From positions 141,186 through 205,185 of the forward strand of contig NZ_JBNGEN010000004.1 in assembly GCF_049977365.1 (NCBI RefSeq): a stretch of DNA of 64,000 nt, given 5' to 3'. A program made the position numbers and the translations under genes. This stretch comes from Brachymonas sp049977365. Lineage in GTDB: Bacteria; Pseudomonadota; Gammaproteobacteria; Burkholderiales; Burkholderiaceae_C. The notes below the pieces were generated by a model. The model did not search any database. It worked only from the letters and a program-made list of their open reading frames with translations, and was not told the DNA's origin. This document shows, piece by piece, positions 36,741 to 45,782 of this stretch. The first letter of the stretch is position 1. Each line of letters opens with the position of its first letter.

Positions 36741-38251
36741 TTGTAACTCCTTTCAGGTTGGGGAAGTCTTGCTTCATGCAATACGAGGGCGGCGGAAACG
36801 GATAGATGATCCGCGCCTCGGCGTGCAACTATCTGGATGCCCCTAGGCAACCCCTCGGGGCCGTCCAATATAGGGGACACGGTTGCAGGGAGACCGAGAG
36901 CGTTGAATACCGCGCAATGTGCTACGTTGAATGGGTGAAAGAAGGCGCTGTTATGTCGCGGTGCCGCGCCCGGGGTCGGGGGACAGATCAGCAGCGAGTC
37001 ATCGGCCAGCATCGCCTCCAGTTCGGCCGCCAATCTTTCGCCCTTCGCCTTCCAGCGACTCCAGGTGGGGGGCCCGGTAGGATCGAAGCGACCCGAAAGG
37101 GCCAGAAAGTAGCCGGCAGCGGTGTGCACCCCTCGGCCCCCGATCTGCCTGAAGGTTTCGCGAAGCAGGTCGATGCGCTTTCCCCCGCCAAGCAGATGCT
37201 CCATATCGGAATCGGCGGCGCACCTCAGGGTTCCGAGCCATATGCTGAACGCGTCTTTCAAAAGGTCGCTTCTCGCGGTCCTCAAGGTGCAGCCGAAATC
37301 CTGCAGGGCCGCGGCGGCCGTCTCCACGGCCAGGATCTGAGCCGCGTCCGTCTGCTGCGCACCAGCGATCCTGGGGTCCGAGAGCACATAGACGGTTCTG
37401 CCCCTCAACGCATCCGTGCTTGGAAGAAGGCTGGTCATCCCTTCCTTGACATCGGGCTGGATGCCGTCGGGACCGGCCATGACCGTAAGAAGCGGCCACA
37501 GATCTCTCGGATCGCGCACCATCGGTCCCGGTGCAAAGAACCGGGCCAGCGGAGCGCTGGGATTGTCGGCACCGTCATCCATCGGGAAGTGCCCGCTTAA
37601 CGGAACCGTGCCGGCGCTTGGTTTATGTGCGTACAGCCCGCAATAGGCCGCCGGTATCCGGACAGAGCCTCCACCGTCCGTTCCGATCGCCGCGGTCACT
37701 GCGCCGGCGGCGACGAGCGCAGCATCCCCTCCGGAACTCCCTCCGGGGGTTCGGGCAGGGTCAAGGGGGTGCAGCGCGCGCCCGGTCAGCTTGTTCACCG
37801 TTTCTGGCCACAGTGCCCGTTCCGCCATCGAGCCGAGTCCGACGACGACGGCGCCGGCTGCCCGAATCCTCTTCACTACGGTACCGTCTTCGGCCGCTAT
37901 CCGGTTCCGCGTCAGTGCCGACCCCATCATCCACGGTGCACCGGCAAGCCGGAGTCCTTCCTTGACGGTGATCGGCAGACCGAGGAGCGGCTTGGCTTCC
38001 AGAGCCCGTTCGCCGAAGGATCGAGCGACGTCATCCGCGCGGGCCGCATCCTGCCTGGCCTGGACGTCATTGAGCCAAGCCAGGGCAGACAGGCGCGGCC
38101 CGGCTTCCGCAAGGCGGGACAACGCCGATTCGGCGAGAGCTGAAGCACTGAGCTTTCCGGTTGCGACCGCCTCCGCGCAGGGGGCATGGGCCTGGCCGAG
38201 GCGCACAGCGGACCGGAACGGGATGTCGTCGCCGACCGAAACGGAGGTCAT
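36737..38251 (-). CDS. Amidase signature family hydrolase
   Basis: A 504-residue serine amidase. The Ser-Ser-Lys triad is in place: Lys in LPITVKEG, first Ser in PGGSSGGDAA, second Ser in GTDGGGSVRIPAAYCGL. Family members hydrolyse amides including N-acyl amino acids and ethanolamides. In an operon with a FeeM-type N-acyltransferase it could trim or reverse N-acylation, or mature a precursor; this is inference. ATG overlaps the halogenase stop (ATGA), and the stop overlaps the AzoR start. Confidence 0.92.
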   Translation of the reverse strand: MTSVSVGDDIPFRSAVRLGQAHAPCAEAVATGKLSASALAESALSRLAEAGPRLSALAWLNDVQARQDAARADDVARSFGERALEAKPLLGLPITVKEGLRLAGAPWMMGSALTRNRIAAEDGTVVKRIRAAGAVVVGLGSMAERALWPETVNKLTGRALHPLDPARTPGGSSGGDAALVAAGAVTAAIGTDGGGSVRIPAAYCGLYAHKPSAGTVPLSGHFPMDDGADNPSAPLARFFAPGPMVRDPRDLWPLLTVMAGPDGIQPDVKEGMTSLLPSTDALRGRTVYVLSDPRIAGAQQTDAAQILAVETAAAALQDFGCTLRTARSDLLKDAFSIWLGTLRCAADSDMEHLLGGGKRIDLLRETFRQIGGRGVHTAAGYFLALSGRFDPTGPPTWSRWKAKGERLAAELEAMLADDSLLICPPTPGAAPRHNSAFFHPFNVAHCAVFNALGLPATVSPILDGPEGLPRGIQIVARRGADHLSVSAALVLHEARLPQPERSYK

Positions 38252-40041
38252 GAGGTCCTATCCTGAAGTGCGTACCAGGCTGTCAGGGGCTCCGGAATCT
38301 CGCTCTGCCGGGTCGGCATGGCGCGGGGAGTATCACTGACGGACCCCTGCCCGGGCCTGACCGACGTTTTCTCCTGCGGGAAAAGGAACGCGTAGGGAGG
38401 CTCGAACCCGCTGATCAGGTTCGCGGCCGTGCCATGCTCCTTCTCGTAGATCAGAGGCACCGCACCTATCGCTCCGGCCTTTGCAAAGTCGACCAGAGCA
38501 AGCAGCGATTGAAGGAAAGCCAGCGGCCAGTATTTCGGGCGCGCATGCGCATTCAGCAGTCGGAGGGCTTTGAAGCGCAACATTCCATGCTTCCGGAAGT
38601 ACCTGCTCACCAAGCGGGCTCGCGGAATGTCGTCGGGACGGTAGTAGCTGAAGGGGACGGTGTATTCATACAGCGCCGAGGCCCTGCGAATGATCTCCTC
38701 GGGATCCTTTGTCCGCGCCAGAGCATCCAGAAGCCTGGGGAAGGGATATACCGGCGGTTGCATTCCCCGCTCGAAGCGTGGAAGAAGCTTGGCCACCTGT
38801 CTTGCCACGCCTGCGTTCAGATAGGCACCGGACATGTAATTGGGAACGACGAGGTGGAAGTACCCCATGTTAGCCAGCAGGAGCGTCCACGCCATCTTGA
38901 CGGGGTCGTCCATGACTTCGTACCAGTTGCTCCACTGGTCCTGCAACGCAAGCTGGGCCTTCAGGTGCATTTCCAGGGCGTCGACATAGCAGGGCGTCAG
39001 CGAGTGATTCAGCTTCTTCTTGATGATCGACGCGATCTGCGGAATCTGATGGCCCAGGTAGGCGATACCTGCGCTGTTGGCCGGATCGAACGTGAAACCC
39101 GAATCGCCCAGCAGGAACCATTTCCCCGATCGGTCATAGTACTGCCGCGCTTCGTACATGTAGTTGTAGTAGCGGCTTTCGTCCACTCTGGTGCCGGACG
39201 TGATCAGCAGTTTCAGTCGGGGATGATCGCGCTCCAGAATCGCGCAGAGGCGTTCAAAGTCCATCTGCTGTTCGTTCGCTATTTCCGGCCGATAGGTGAT
39301 GCCGAAGCTCACCATGTCTTCCCCGGTCGTGCTTCGCATGGGAATGATCCATATCCAGTATCCCCGACCGTAGAAGTGATGGGTCACATAGTAGGAGTCG
39401 AAGCAGTGATGCCTGTTCTTGGCGACCTTGAGCCCGTTCAGTATGGATCTGTCGAATCCCGCCAGGCGAAACCAGTAGCTTGACCGCTGATAGGGCGCCG
39501 GCTTCTGCAGCTCCAGCTGCTTGGTCAGCACTCTTGCCCGTCCGGAGCAGTCGATCACGAAATCGGCTTCTATCGTGCGCATCTCCCCTGCCGCGTCCTA
39601 CACCTCCACCACGCAGCTCGCATCGGGGTCCGCTGGAAGGTTGACCTTCTGCACGCGGCCAACCACGGTTCTCACGCGTGGAGAGATCCTGGACTCGATT
39701 TCCTCGTCGAATGTGAAGCGGTTCAGGTTGTACGAAGGCAGGCGGATCACGCCCGGCGCTTCGTGCTGTATGTATTCGGGCGTGTCGGCGCCGGGAGCTT
39801 TCGGGAGGCGGAAATAATAGGTCAGGCCGTATTTGTGGAGGTGCTTTTCCTCGAGGTACTCGCCGAGTCCCAGCGACTTGAGGAACTGGACCGTCACCTC
39901 CACCGTGGATTCGCCGACGACGGGCAGCCCCTCCTTTGCAGGATCTACAATAGTGATTTCCGCATCGGGGAAATGGCGCGAATAGTAAAGAGCGGCAAGC
40001 TTTCCGGATAAGCCGCGGCCGATAAGCAAGATGCGAGTCAT
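38248..40041 (-). pseudogene. Flavin-dependent halogenase-like protein interrupted by an in-frame amber codon
   Basis: Read through a single TAG at 39598-39600 (codon 148) the frame is 597 residues, a normal length, with no frameshift. The N-terminal piece has the FAD motif GRGLSGKLAALYY, GEST (43-46) and Lys70 in HKYGL, where tryptophan-halogenase-like enzymes have their catalytic lysine. The C-terminal piece has WIWIIP (229-234), matching the halogenase WxWxIP, and FDPANSAG. Either a nonsense mutation has killed it, a base call is wrong, or the amber is suppressed. ATGA overlaps at both ends show it was part of the coupled operon. It could also be a halogenase-fold monooxygenase. Confidence 0.82.
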
Positions 40042-41624
40042 GAAACAAACTCCGGAGTTGCAGAGCTTCTGCTGCGCTGGTAGCGACGCGGGGCAATCAG
40101 ATTCTCTGGATCGATAACAGCCCGGATGCGCCCTGCAAGGTTCCAGTGAAGCTGGGCCCCGTTGGTGGCCTCGTCCATTAGCGAGCTGTGGAAACGGTAG
40201 GGGTGAAAGCCGAGCTTCCTACCCTCGCTGATGAGGGCTTTCAGGCAGGCAGTCGCATTGGCGCTGCTTTTCTCATCGGGCGGAAAGATCAGGGGAACCG
40301 TGCTGTCAAATCCTGCGACCGACAGTGTCGAAAAGGTAACCGGAGCCGAGAAGCCGAACTTCTCGCATACCCTTTTCACCATTTCGACATATTCCCGCGC
40401 GCTGGCCCCGGTCATCGGGACGAGCGGCGCGTACCAGAGAAGCCCGCAACCGTCGCGTGCAGGATTGCGCCCCGTCGGAGGCATCGCTTCGGGGTTCCTC
40501 TGATACGCCAGTGAAAGCGCGAACTCTTTCGGTCGTCCCGACAGCATGTCGTAGGCGGAACGCACGGACGAAACCAGTGAGGCCAGAACGGGAACGAACG
40601 ACAGCTTATCCATGAGATGCAGCCGCCGTTCATTGATGAAGACGACCCTCTTGGCCAGGCCGGCCAGAGTTCGGCGTATCACTTTCCGGCCGGCGCGCAC
40701 GACTCTCCTCTGTCCGTACACAACCCCGGTTCCGATCCAGGCCGAGCCGTTTACGGCGCTCGCGCCCGCCATCGCCGAAACGCGATCGGCGTTCATCAGG
40801 TTGATGCCCCCGATGACGAGACCAGAGCCTGTCAGCAGTGACCTGATCGCCTCTACGATCCGTTCCAGTTTTTCGTCCTGGTCGATCCAGAAGAGGAACA
40901 TCTCGACACGTTCGGGCCTGGGCATCAGCTGAAGCGCCAGGCGGGTGACGATGGCGCCTCCATTCTGGGCAAATAGCCCGTCCAGATAAGGGCCTACCCC
41001 CCATCGGTACACCGGCGCCTTCGTCGTTGCGCCGGCACCGTCCCGCCATAGTGGCGAGTCGTAGCAGCTTCCATCCGAGAATAGTGCGCGCACACCCAGC
41101 ACGGCCTGGAAGTGATCGGCAACGGGAGTCATTCCGTAACCGCGCTCCAGGGCATTTCCCACCAGGCTGCAGGAGGGTCCCGCCCCCGTTGTAGGGACCA
41201 TGAAATCCAAGCCGTTGCTCTCCAGGTAGTCTTGCAACTGGCCTTGGGTGACTCCGGGTTCCAAGACGATGGTGCCGAGCGTGTGGTCGAACTCCAGAAT
41301 CCGGTTCATGGCGCCGAGATCCAAGATAACGCCGACGTTTTCGTCGGCCGGCAATGCCGAGCCGTACCCCCAGTTGTTGCCGCTGGAAACGGGATGGACG
41401 CTCAGCCCGAACCGCTTCGCGTGGGCGAGCGCACGGCGGACTTCGTCCTCTGTTGACAGCACCACCACGGTCCGCGTCTGGTGCCCGGGGACGCGATACA
41501 TCGTGTCCTTCATCCTCTCGGCGGCCTGCGTTTCGGAAAGCAGCCTGCCGGAGCGCCCGCACCCTTCGATGGCCATCCGAAAGAGGTCCAAGGAGGACGG
41601 AGCCGCCCTTTCTCCGGTAGTCAT
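40038..41624 (-). CDS. FAD-dependent oxidase, vanillyl-alcohol oxidase / 4-cresol dehydrogenase type
   Basis: A 528-residue flavoprotein. The PCMH FAD domain has PVSSGNNWGYGSALP and GPSCSLVGNALERGYG. The second domain has WGVGPYLDGLFAQNGGAIVTRL, a hallmark of the VAO/4-cresol dehydrogenase group, which oxidises para-substituted phenols through a quinone methide. This matches a tyrosine-derived phenol, the expected product of the FeeM-like enzyme encoded two genes upstream. ATG 41624 overlaps the methyltransferase stop. A cytochrome partner, as in 4-cresol dehydrogenase, is not present. Confidence 0.85.
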   Translation of the reverse strand: MTTGERAAPSSLDLFRMAIEGCGRSGRLLSETQAAERMKDTMYRVPGHQTRTVVVLSTEDEVRRALAHAKRFGLSVHPVSSGNNWGYGSALPADENVGVILDLGAMNRILEFDHTLGTIVLEPGVTQGQLQDYLESNGLDFMVPTTGAGPSCSLVGNALERGYGMTPVADHFQAVLGVRALFSDGSCYDSPLWRDGAGATTKAPVYRWGVGPYLDGLFAQNGGAIVTRLALQLMPRPERVEMFLFWIDQDEKLERIVEAIRSLLTGSGLVIGGINLMNADRVSAMAGASAVNGSAWIGTGVVYGQRRVVRAGRKVIRRTLAGLAKRVVFINERRLHLMDKLSFVPVLASLVSSVRSAYDMLSGRPKEFALSLAYQRNPEAMPPTGRNPARDGCGLLWYAPLVPMTGASAREYVEMVKRVCEKFGFSAPVTFSTLSVAGFDSTVPLIFPPDEKSSANATACLKALISEGRKLGFHPYRFHSSLMDEATNGAQLHWNLAGRIRAVIDPENLIAPRRYQRSRSSATPEFVS

Positions 41625-42493
41625 GTCGGAAAACCCATGCCGCCGGCCTGGAGGAACCGCCGCATCTGCTGAAGTTCGATCTGTCTGGATGCAGACAGGT
41701 TCTTTACGGCGTCCCGGTATCTGGCCAGAAGGGAGGGTTCGATGCCCCGCGCGGGAAGCGCAGTACTGGCAATCATTACCAGTGGGGCGATGATCGTCCT
41801 GTGCAGGGACACTCCATGGAGGCCCGTGCGGGCGATTTCGCTGGAAAAGTCTTCCGGCGTATAGGCCGCCAGGAGGCTCGCACGGTAGTCCTGGGTGACC
41901 GAAGCCGCTTCGGTCTTGCCGACCTTCGCCACGAAGATTTCGATGGCCTGGAGCGAGCGAAGGCGGCCGAAGTCCATCAGGTACAACGTTCCTCCCGGCT
42001 TGAGCACCCGCTTTATGGCGGAGAAGCATCGGGCAAGCGATTCGCGATCCGGCAGATGATGGATCGCCATCGATGAAATCACCGCATCCGCACTATGGTC
42101 GTCGATCCTCGAGAGCGTGGAAAAATCGCCTTCGGAATAGCTCACGTTCGACAGACTGCGATGGACCGCCTGCTCCCTCGCCTTGCTCAGCATGTTCGGG
42201 GCAAGATCCACGCCCGTGAACTTCATGCGAGGATTCCACTGCGCGATCAGATTCAGTAGTCGGCCCGATCCGCAGCCCAGATCGATCACGGAATCCTCGA
42301 GCTTGAGCCTTGCCGATACCTGGAGCGCGTTGTAGAGGTACAGACCGAACAGCGCGCCGCCTTCTTCGCCGCTGCTCGAGTAATCCTCGACCGTCGCGGC
42401 GGCATCCATTACCAGATCGGTCTCCGGCGTGCGCGGCAACTGGTCGGCAGTGAAAACCTCGTGGAAGATGGCGCGGGGAATGTCGAAACTCAT
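41621..42493 (-). CDS. Class I SAM-dependent methyltransferase
   Basis: A 290-residue methyltransferase with motif I VIDLGCGSGRLLNL (residues about 69-82), an acidic ribose-binding residue in FTGVDLAPNML, and VISSMAIHHLPDRE for motif IV. The sequence resembles small-molecule O- or C-methyltransferases rather than RNA or DNA enzymes. Starts and ends in ATGA overlaps with its neighbours. Target may be a carboxyl or phenol of the acyl-amino-acid product; this is inferred. Confidence 0.88.
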   Translation of the reverse strand: MSFDIPRAIFHEVFTADQLPRTPETDLVMDAAATVEDYSSSGEEGGALFGLYLYNALQVSARLKLEDSVIDLGCGSGRLLNLIAQWNPRMKFTGVDLAPNMLSKAREQAVHRSLSNVSYSEGDFSTLSRIDDHSADAVISSMAIHHLPDRESLARCFSAIKRVLKPGGTLYLMDFGRLRSLQAIEIFVAKVGKTEAASVTQDYRASLLAAYTPEDFSSEIARTGLHGVSLHRTIIAPLVMIASTALPARGIEPSLLARYRDAVKNLSASRQIELQQMRRFLQAGGMGFPT

Positions 42494-43401
42494 GCTGCAC
42501 CATCCATCGAGAAAGAGATCTTCGGAAAGTGGCGGCGGAGCGCCGTCGCCTCGTTCTCGGCGAATTCTTTTCCGGATAGCGAGAAACGATCCATGAGCTG
42601 CATGACGGCACTCTCGTCGAGCGGGCTCTTCTTCGATCGGTGCGCATGGAATTCGGGGTGGGAGGAGAAATCGAAACGGTCGCTGGGTGCGCAGAAGAAC
42701 CGGTAGAAGTCGAGTTTCCCGTTACGGTCCACGATCCGGTTGTGATAGATATTGTGGAACCGCCTCTGCGCACCGGGTATGTCGAGCCTCATTGGAAGGG
42801 AGGCCGCGCCTCCCAAGCCCCGATAGCTTTGAACCGCGCCCAGCGTTTCGAACAGCAGGATGTTCCGGTAGAAGTGCCGCGCGGACGGATGGACCGCGAT
42901 GAGCATGTCGTCAACATGCCGCCAGTGGCGGGCCCAGCGGTATATCATGTTGTAAAGCATGATGGAAAGCCCCGAGCGCCGGTGGTCTGCGCTTATCGCG
43001 AGCGCTCCCACCTCGGCGATGTGCCGATAGAGGCCTCGGACTCGCGATACCTCGCTCGGATGCACTTTCTCCATCGGCAACCCCAGATCGGAGTCTTCGA
43101 TCAGCGAAAGGGTGCCGATGATGTGCCTGCCTTTACGGGCGACAAACGTGGTGGTGGTCGGCAGGAGGCTGATGACCTGCAGGCGCATCTGGCTCTCGCG
43201 GGCAATGCCTCGTCTTACATAACATTCTTCCAGCAGGGCGAATGCGCCCGCCATCTCCTCCTCGGAAGACGCGATCTTGAATTCCACTCCCGGAAAACTC
43301 AGGTCGCTTGCCGCAAGACGCTTTACGGCCGCCGCACGTACCACGGATGCTGGCACGAAGTTCAGGTGCACGTTCTTGAAGCGTTCAATTCGATCTTTCA
43401 T
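42490..43401 (-). CDS. FeeM-type long-chain N-acyl amino acid synthase
   Basis: A 303-residue GNAT-fold enzyme. The FeeM family pattern is clear: FKIASSEEEMAGAFALLEECYVRRGIA, LLPTTTTFVARKGRHIIGTLSLIEDSDLGLPM, then AEVGALAISADHRRSGLSIMLYNMIYRWAR and MLIAVHPSARHFYRNILLFETLG. Known members join fatty acyl-ACP to tyrosine or other amino acids, giving long-chain N-acyl amino acids. No dedicated acyl carrier protein is visible here, so it would draw on the host pool. Second gene of the operon. Confidence 0.85.
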   Translation of the reverse strand: MKDRIERFKNVHLNFVPASVVRAAAVKRLAASDLSFPGVEFKIASSEEEMAGAFALLEECYVRRGIARESQMRLQVISLLPTTTTFVARKGRHIIGTLSLIEDSDLGLPMEKVHPSEVSRVRGLYRHIAEVGALAISADHRRSGLSIMLYNMIYRWARHWRHVDDMLIAVHPSARHFYRNILLFETLGAVQSYRGLGGAASLPMRLDIPGAQRRFHNIYHNRIVDRNGKLDFYRFFCAPSDRFDFSSHPEFHAHRSKKSPLDESAVMQLMDRFSLSGKEFAENEATALRRHFPKISFSMDGAA

Positions 43402-43414
43402 GGCGTGTGTTCCT

Positions 43415-44185
43415 TTACTTAAGTGATCGCAGGGCTCTGTCCACGATGCGTTTGGTATGCGGGCTTCCCTCTTCCTCGGTCAGCCAGCGACGACAAACCG
43501 TCCGGACCCATTCCGGTTGGTCTTTGCCTGCATCGTTCAGCCAGTTGCCCACCGAAAGCTGCACATAGTTCGCTGGATCGGCGCGCAAGCGATCCAGTAC
43601 GGGAAGCCCCATTTCCGGGTGTTTTTTTAATAGGTCGATATGTGAAGCCCAGACTCCGCGCGGACGGATGGATTCGGAAGAAAATCGCCGCACCCTCTCG
43701 GAAGGGGAGCCTGCCCAGGAAGCGAGATGCACTATATAGGTTTCGAGGTCGGCTACCATGTGCGGCCGAACCGCCATCCAGGCCCATTCGCGGACTCCGA
43801 AGTGGTGGTCATCGGCAAGGGGATGAATCGCATCCAGGAGACCTGCTGGTTCTGCTTTCTCCCTCGCGCCGATCACAAAGCACGCCCATCCGCGTACGGT
43901 GTCCGACGGGTGACCCGTCAGCTTGGGAAGGACGGCCGTTCCGAGGCGGTCAAGGATGAGGCCGCCTGCGAGCCGCATCCGCTTGAGAATGCCTTCCCTG
44001 CCCTCCTTTTCCATCGCGGCGATGGCATCTTTGCCGATTTCGGGAAGTACTACTTTCATCAGCGCCGCGAAATCGACAACAAGGCACTCCTTCAATGTTG
44101 AAGCTTCGGCGATCCCGCTATTGAGATCGTCGATCCGGCGCTCTTGAAGGCCCGTAGGATCCTTGCGAGTACTCGCTCTACCCAT
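43415..44185 (-). CDS. AlkD-like HEAT-repeat DNA-alkylation repair protein
   Basis: A 256-residue all-helical protein with HEAT-like repeats. GWACFVIG, FGVREWAWMAVRPHMVADLE, RRFSSESIRPRGVWASHID and YVQLSVGNWLNDAGKDQPEWV match the DNA alkylation repair family. AlkD-type glycosylases remove alkylated bases, and YtkR2-like members give self-resistance in producers of DNA-alkylating natural products. It is the first gene of the operon, with a strong ribosome site (AAGGAG, 44195-44200). A self-protection role is inferred. Confidence 0.85.
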   Translation of the reverse strand: MGRASTRKDPTGLQERRIDDLNSGIAEASTLKECLVVDFAALMKVVLPEIGKDAIAAMEKEGREGILKRMRLAGGLILDRLGTAVLPKLTGHPSDTVRGWACFVIGAREKAEPAGLLDAIHPLADDHHFGVREWAWMAVRPHMVADLETYIVHLASWAGSPSERVRRFSSESIRPRGVWASHIDLLKKHPEMGLPVLDRLRADPANYVQLSVGNWLNDAGKDQPEWVRTVCRRWLTEEEGSPHTKRIVDRALRSLK

Positions 44186-44302
44186 CGGATTGCACTCCTT
44201 TTCAGCTATCAGTGCTCAGAAAGAGTATTCCTTCGATCTATGAAATTCTTTCTGCTCGGCGCTGCCGCACGGTACGTGACTGCAGACACCATCATTGCAA
44301 GG

Positions 44303-44335
44303 TGCCATATAGTATGGCAACTAACTATTTTGCAA
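44303..44335 (-). promoter_or_regulatory. Operator palindrome and promoter of the cassette operon
   Basis: TGCCATATAGTATGGCA (44303-44319) is a perfect 7-3-7 palindrome. On the minus strand a -35 TTGCAA (44330-44335) is followed at 17 bases by CTATAT, or at 15 by TACTAT, both inside the palindrome. A bound repressor would cover the -10. The leader to the first start codon would be about 110 bases. The rest of the 406-base gap up to the IS (44186-44591) holds nothing else I recognise. Confidence 0.65.
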
Positions 44336-44586
44336 ATTCTAGCATCGGATCTAAACTATGCAACGATCAGGTGACAAGAATTTGCGCGTTAACACGCTTG
44401 TCCGCTAGCGCAGCAGCACTGTAGATACGTAGCGCCTCTTCCAGGAAGCCGCAGGGCGTGAGAGGACCTTCCCCTTCAGCTAGCAAGACCGCGACTCCTC
44501 GGAGGCTGCGCCAGCGCGATGGAAGACACAGTTTCCGGCGCTGCCTAAACTATTAACGAGGGGTACGCCCGTTCCACGGGATGAGC

Positions 44587-45573
44587 CTAGCTGTCAAGTC
44601 TCGCCTGTTTGTGAATGCGCTTCTTGAACAGCTCAGGTCTCTTCACCTGCCATTCTTTGAGTGCCTGAACAGGCGATACATGGTTGAGCGCGCGTTGGGG
44701 AATATGGTGGTTGTAGACCTTCATATAGCTCATCAACGTCGCCTCCAGCTGGGCCGCTGATGAAAAGCGCGTCTGGTGCAGCACCTGGCTGATTCGGCCA
44801 TTGAAGCGCTCGACCATGCCGTTGGTTTGTGGGTGTTTGGGCGAGCACAAGCGGTGCTCAATGCCCAAGGCGGTGCAGTCCACATCGAACTTGTGGCGCC
44901 CGCTGGGTTCACGTTTCTTGCTGGTAAATCGATCCGTGAACTGACTGCCGTTGTCTGTGAGCAGTTTGGTGATCTTCATCGGCGCAGCACGCTCCAAACG
45001 GTTCAGGAAGTCCATGCTGCTTTTCTCGCTTTGATCGGCGTAGATGTGCATGAACACCCAACGTGTGGCTCGATCAATGGCCACGAACAGATAGCGTCTG
45101 TCCTGTTCATCGGGCATCTGGGGCAGGTACTTGATGTCCACGTGCACAAAGCCTGGCTCGTAGTCCTTGAAGGTCTTGGCGGGCTGATCCTTGAGCACGC
45201 CAGCATCGGCTTGCGCTTGAGCTTGCAGTTCGCGCAGACTGGACACGCCGTGGCGACGCAAGCATCGATCCAATCCGGCACGGGAGACATCTGGGTTGAT
45301 GAACTCGCGAACTACAGCGAGCAGATCGTCCAAGGGCAAGAGCAACAGGCGACGCAGTTCCACGGCAATAGCCTCTTGCACCGGCAACAGGGTCGTGTGC
45401 AGTGTGTGAGGCCGATGCGACAGGTCTTCGCAACTGTCCCGTCGCTTCCATTTGCGCGCCGTGGCCGCAGTGATGTTGTAGCGCTCGGCCAATTGCCCTG
45501 GCGTTGCCGATGAGGCCTTGATCTCGGCTCTGGTTCGCGGCGTCGTGCGCGCCCGCGGGTGGACTTGGCTCAT
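44587..45573 (-). CDS. IS481-family transposase, copy B
   Basis: 328 residues, differing from copy A at only a few positions (for example KSSMDFLN for KSSVDFLN and CSPKHPQ for CPPKHPQ). The DDE residues are intact. The stop codon TAG (44587-44589) lies in the CTAG flank and not in the element itself. Confidence 0.95.
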   Translation of the reverse strand: MSQVHPRARTTPRTRAEIKASSATPGQLAERYNITAATARKWKRRDSCEDLSHRPHTLHTTLLPVQEAIAVELRRLLLLPLDDLLAVVREFINPDVSRAGLDRCLRRHGVSSLRELQAQAQADAGVLKDQPAKTFKDYEPGFVHVDIKYLPQMPDEQDRRYLFVAIDRATRWVFMHIYADQSEKSSMDFLNRLERAAPMKITKLLTDNGSQFTDRFTSKKREPSGRHKFDVDCTALGIEHRLCSPKHPQTNGMVERFNGRISQVLHQTRFSSAAQLEATLMSYMKVYNHHIPQRALNHVSPVQALKEWQVKRPELFKKRIHKQARLDS

Positions 45574-45677
45574 GTCACTTACTCCCGTTCAAAGGACTCC
45601 AGCACCCCGAGCATCACTGCTCGGGCTTCAAAGAATGCCCAGCTTTTACGGGGAACATGATCACATGGGACTCGACA
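44592..45677. mobile_element. IS481-family insertion sequence, copy B
   Basis: 1086 bp, the same length and ends as copy A, and almost identical in sequence. Flanks are CCTAGC on the left and ACTAGA on the right: both contain CTAG, the core of the NCTAGN target favoured by IS481. The outer bases differ, so it is not a perfect 6-bp duplication. Confidence 0.92.
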
Positions 45678-45782
45678 ACTAGAGCTGTCGAATGGAACGG
45701 AAATTTCAATCCAATCCATTGATTTGTAAAGAGTTTATCCCATGCTGATAGCGAGAAGATGCCACATCGTGTACTGGTTTCT

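Larger units (their letters stand above)
33057..45677. mobile_element. Composite-transposon-like unit: two IS481 copies flanking a nine-gene cluster
   Basis: Two 1086-bp IS481-family copies in direct orientation (33057-34142 and 44592-45677) enclose 10.4 kb of cargo that differs in gene content and composition from the host chromosome. A flank comparison gives no perfect outer target duplication, so the unit may have arisen by two separate insertions or by recombination between copies. It fits a movable cassette and could be lost by recombination between the copies. Confidence 0.65.
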
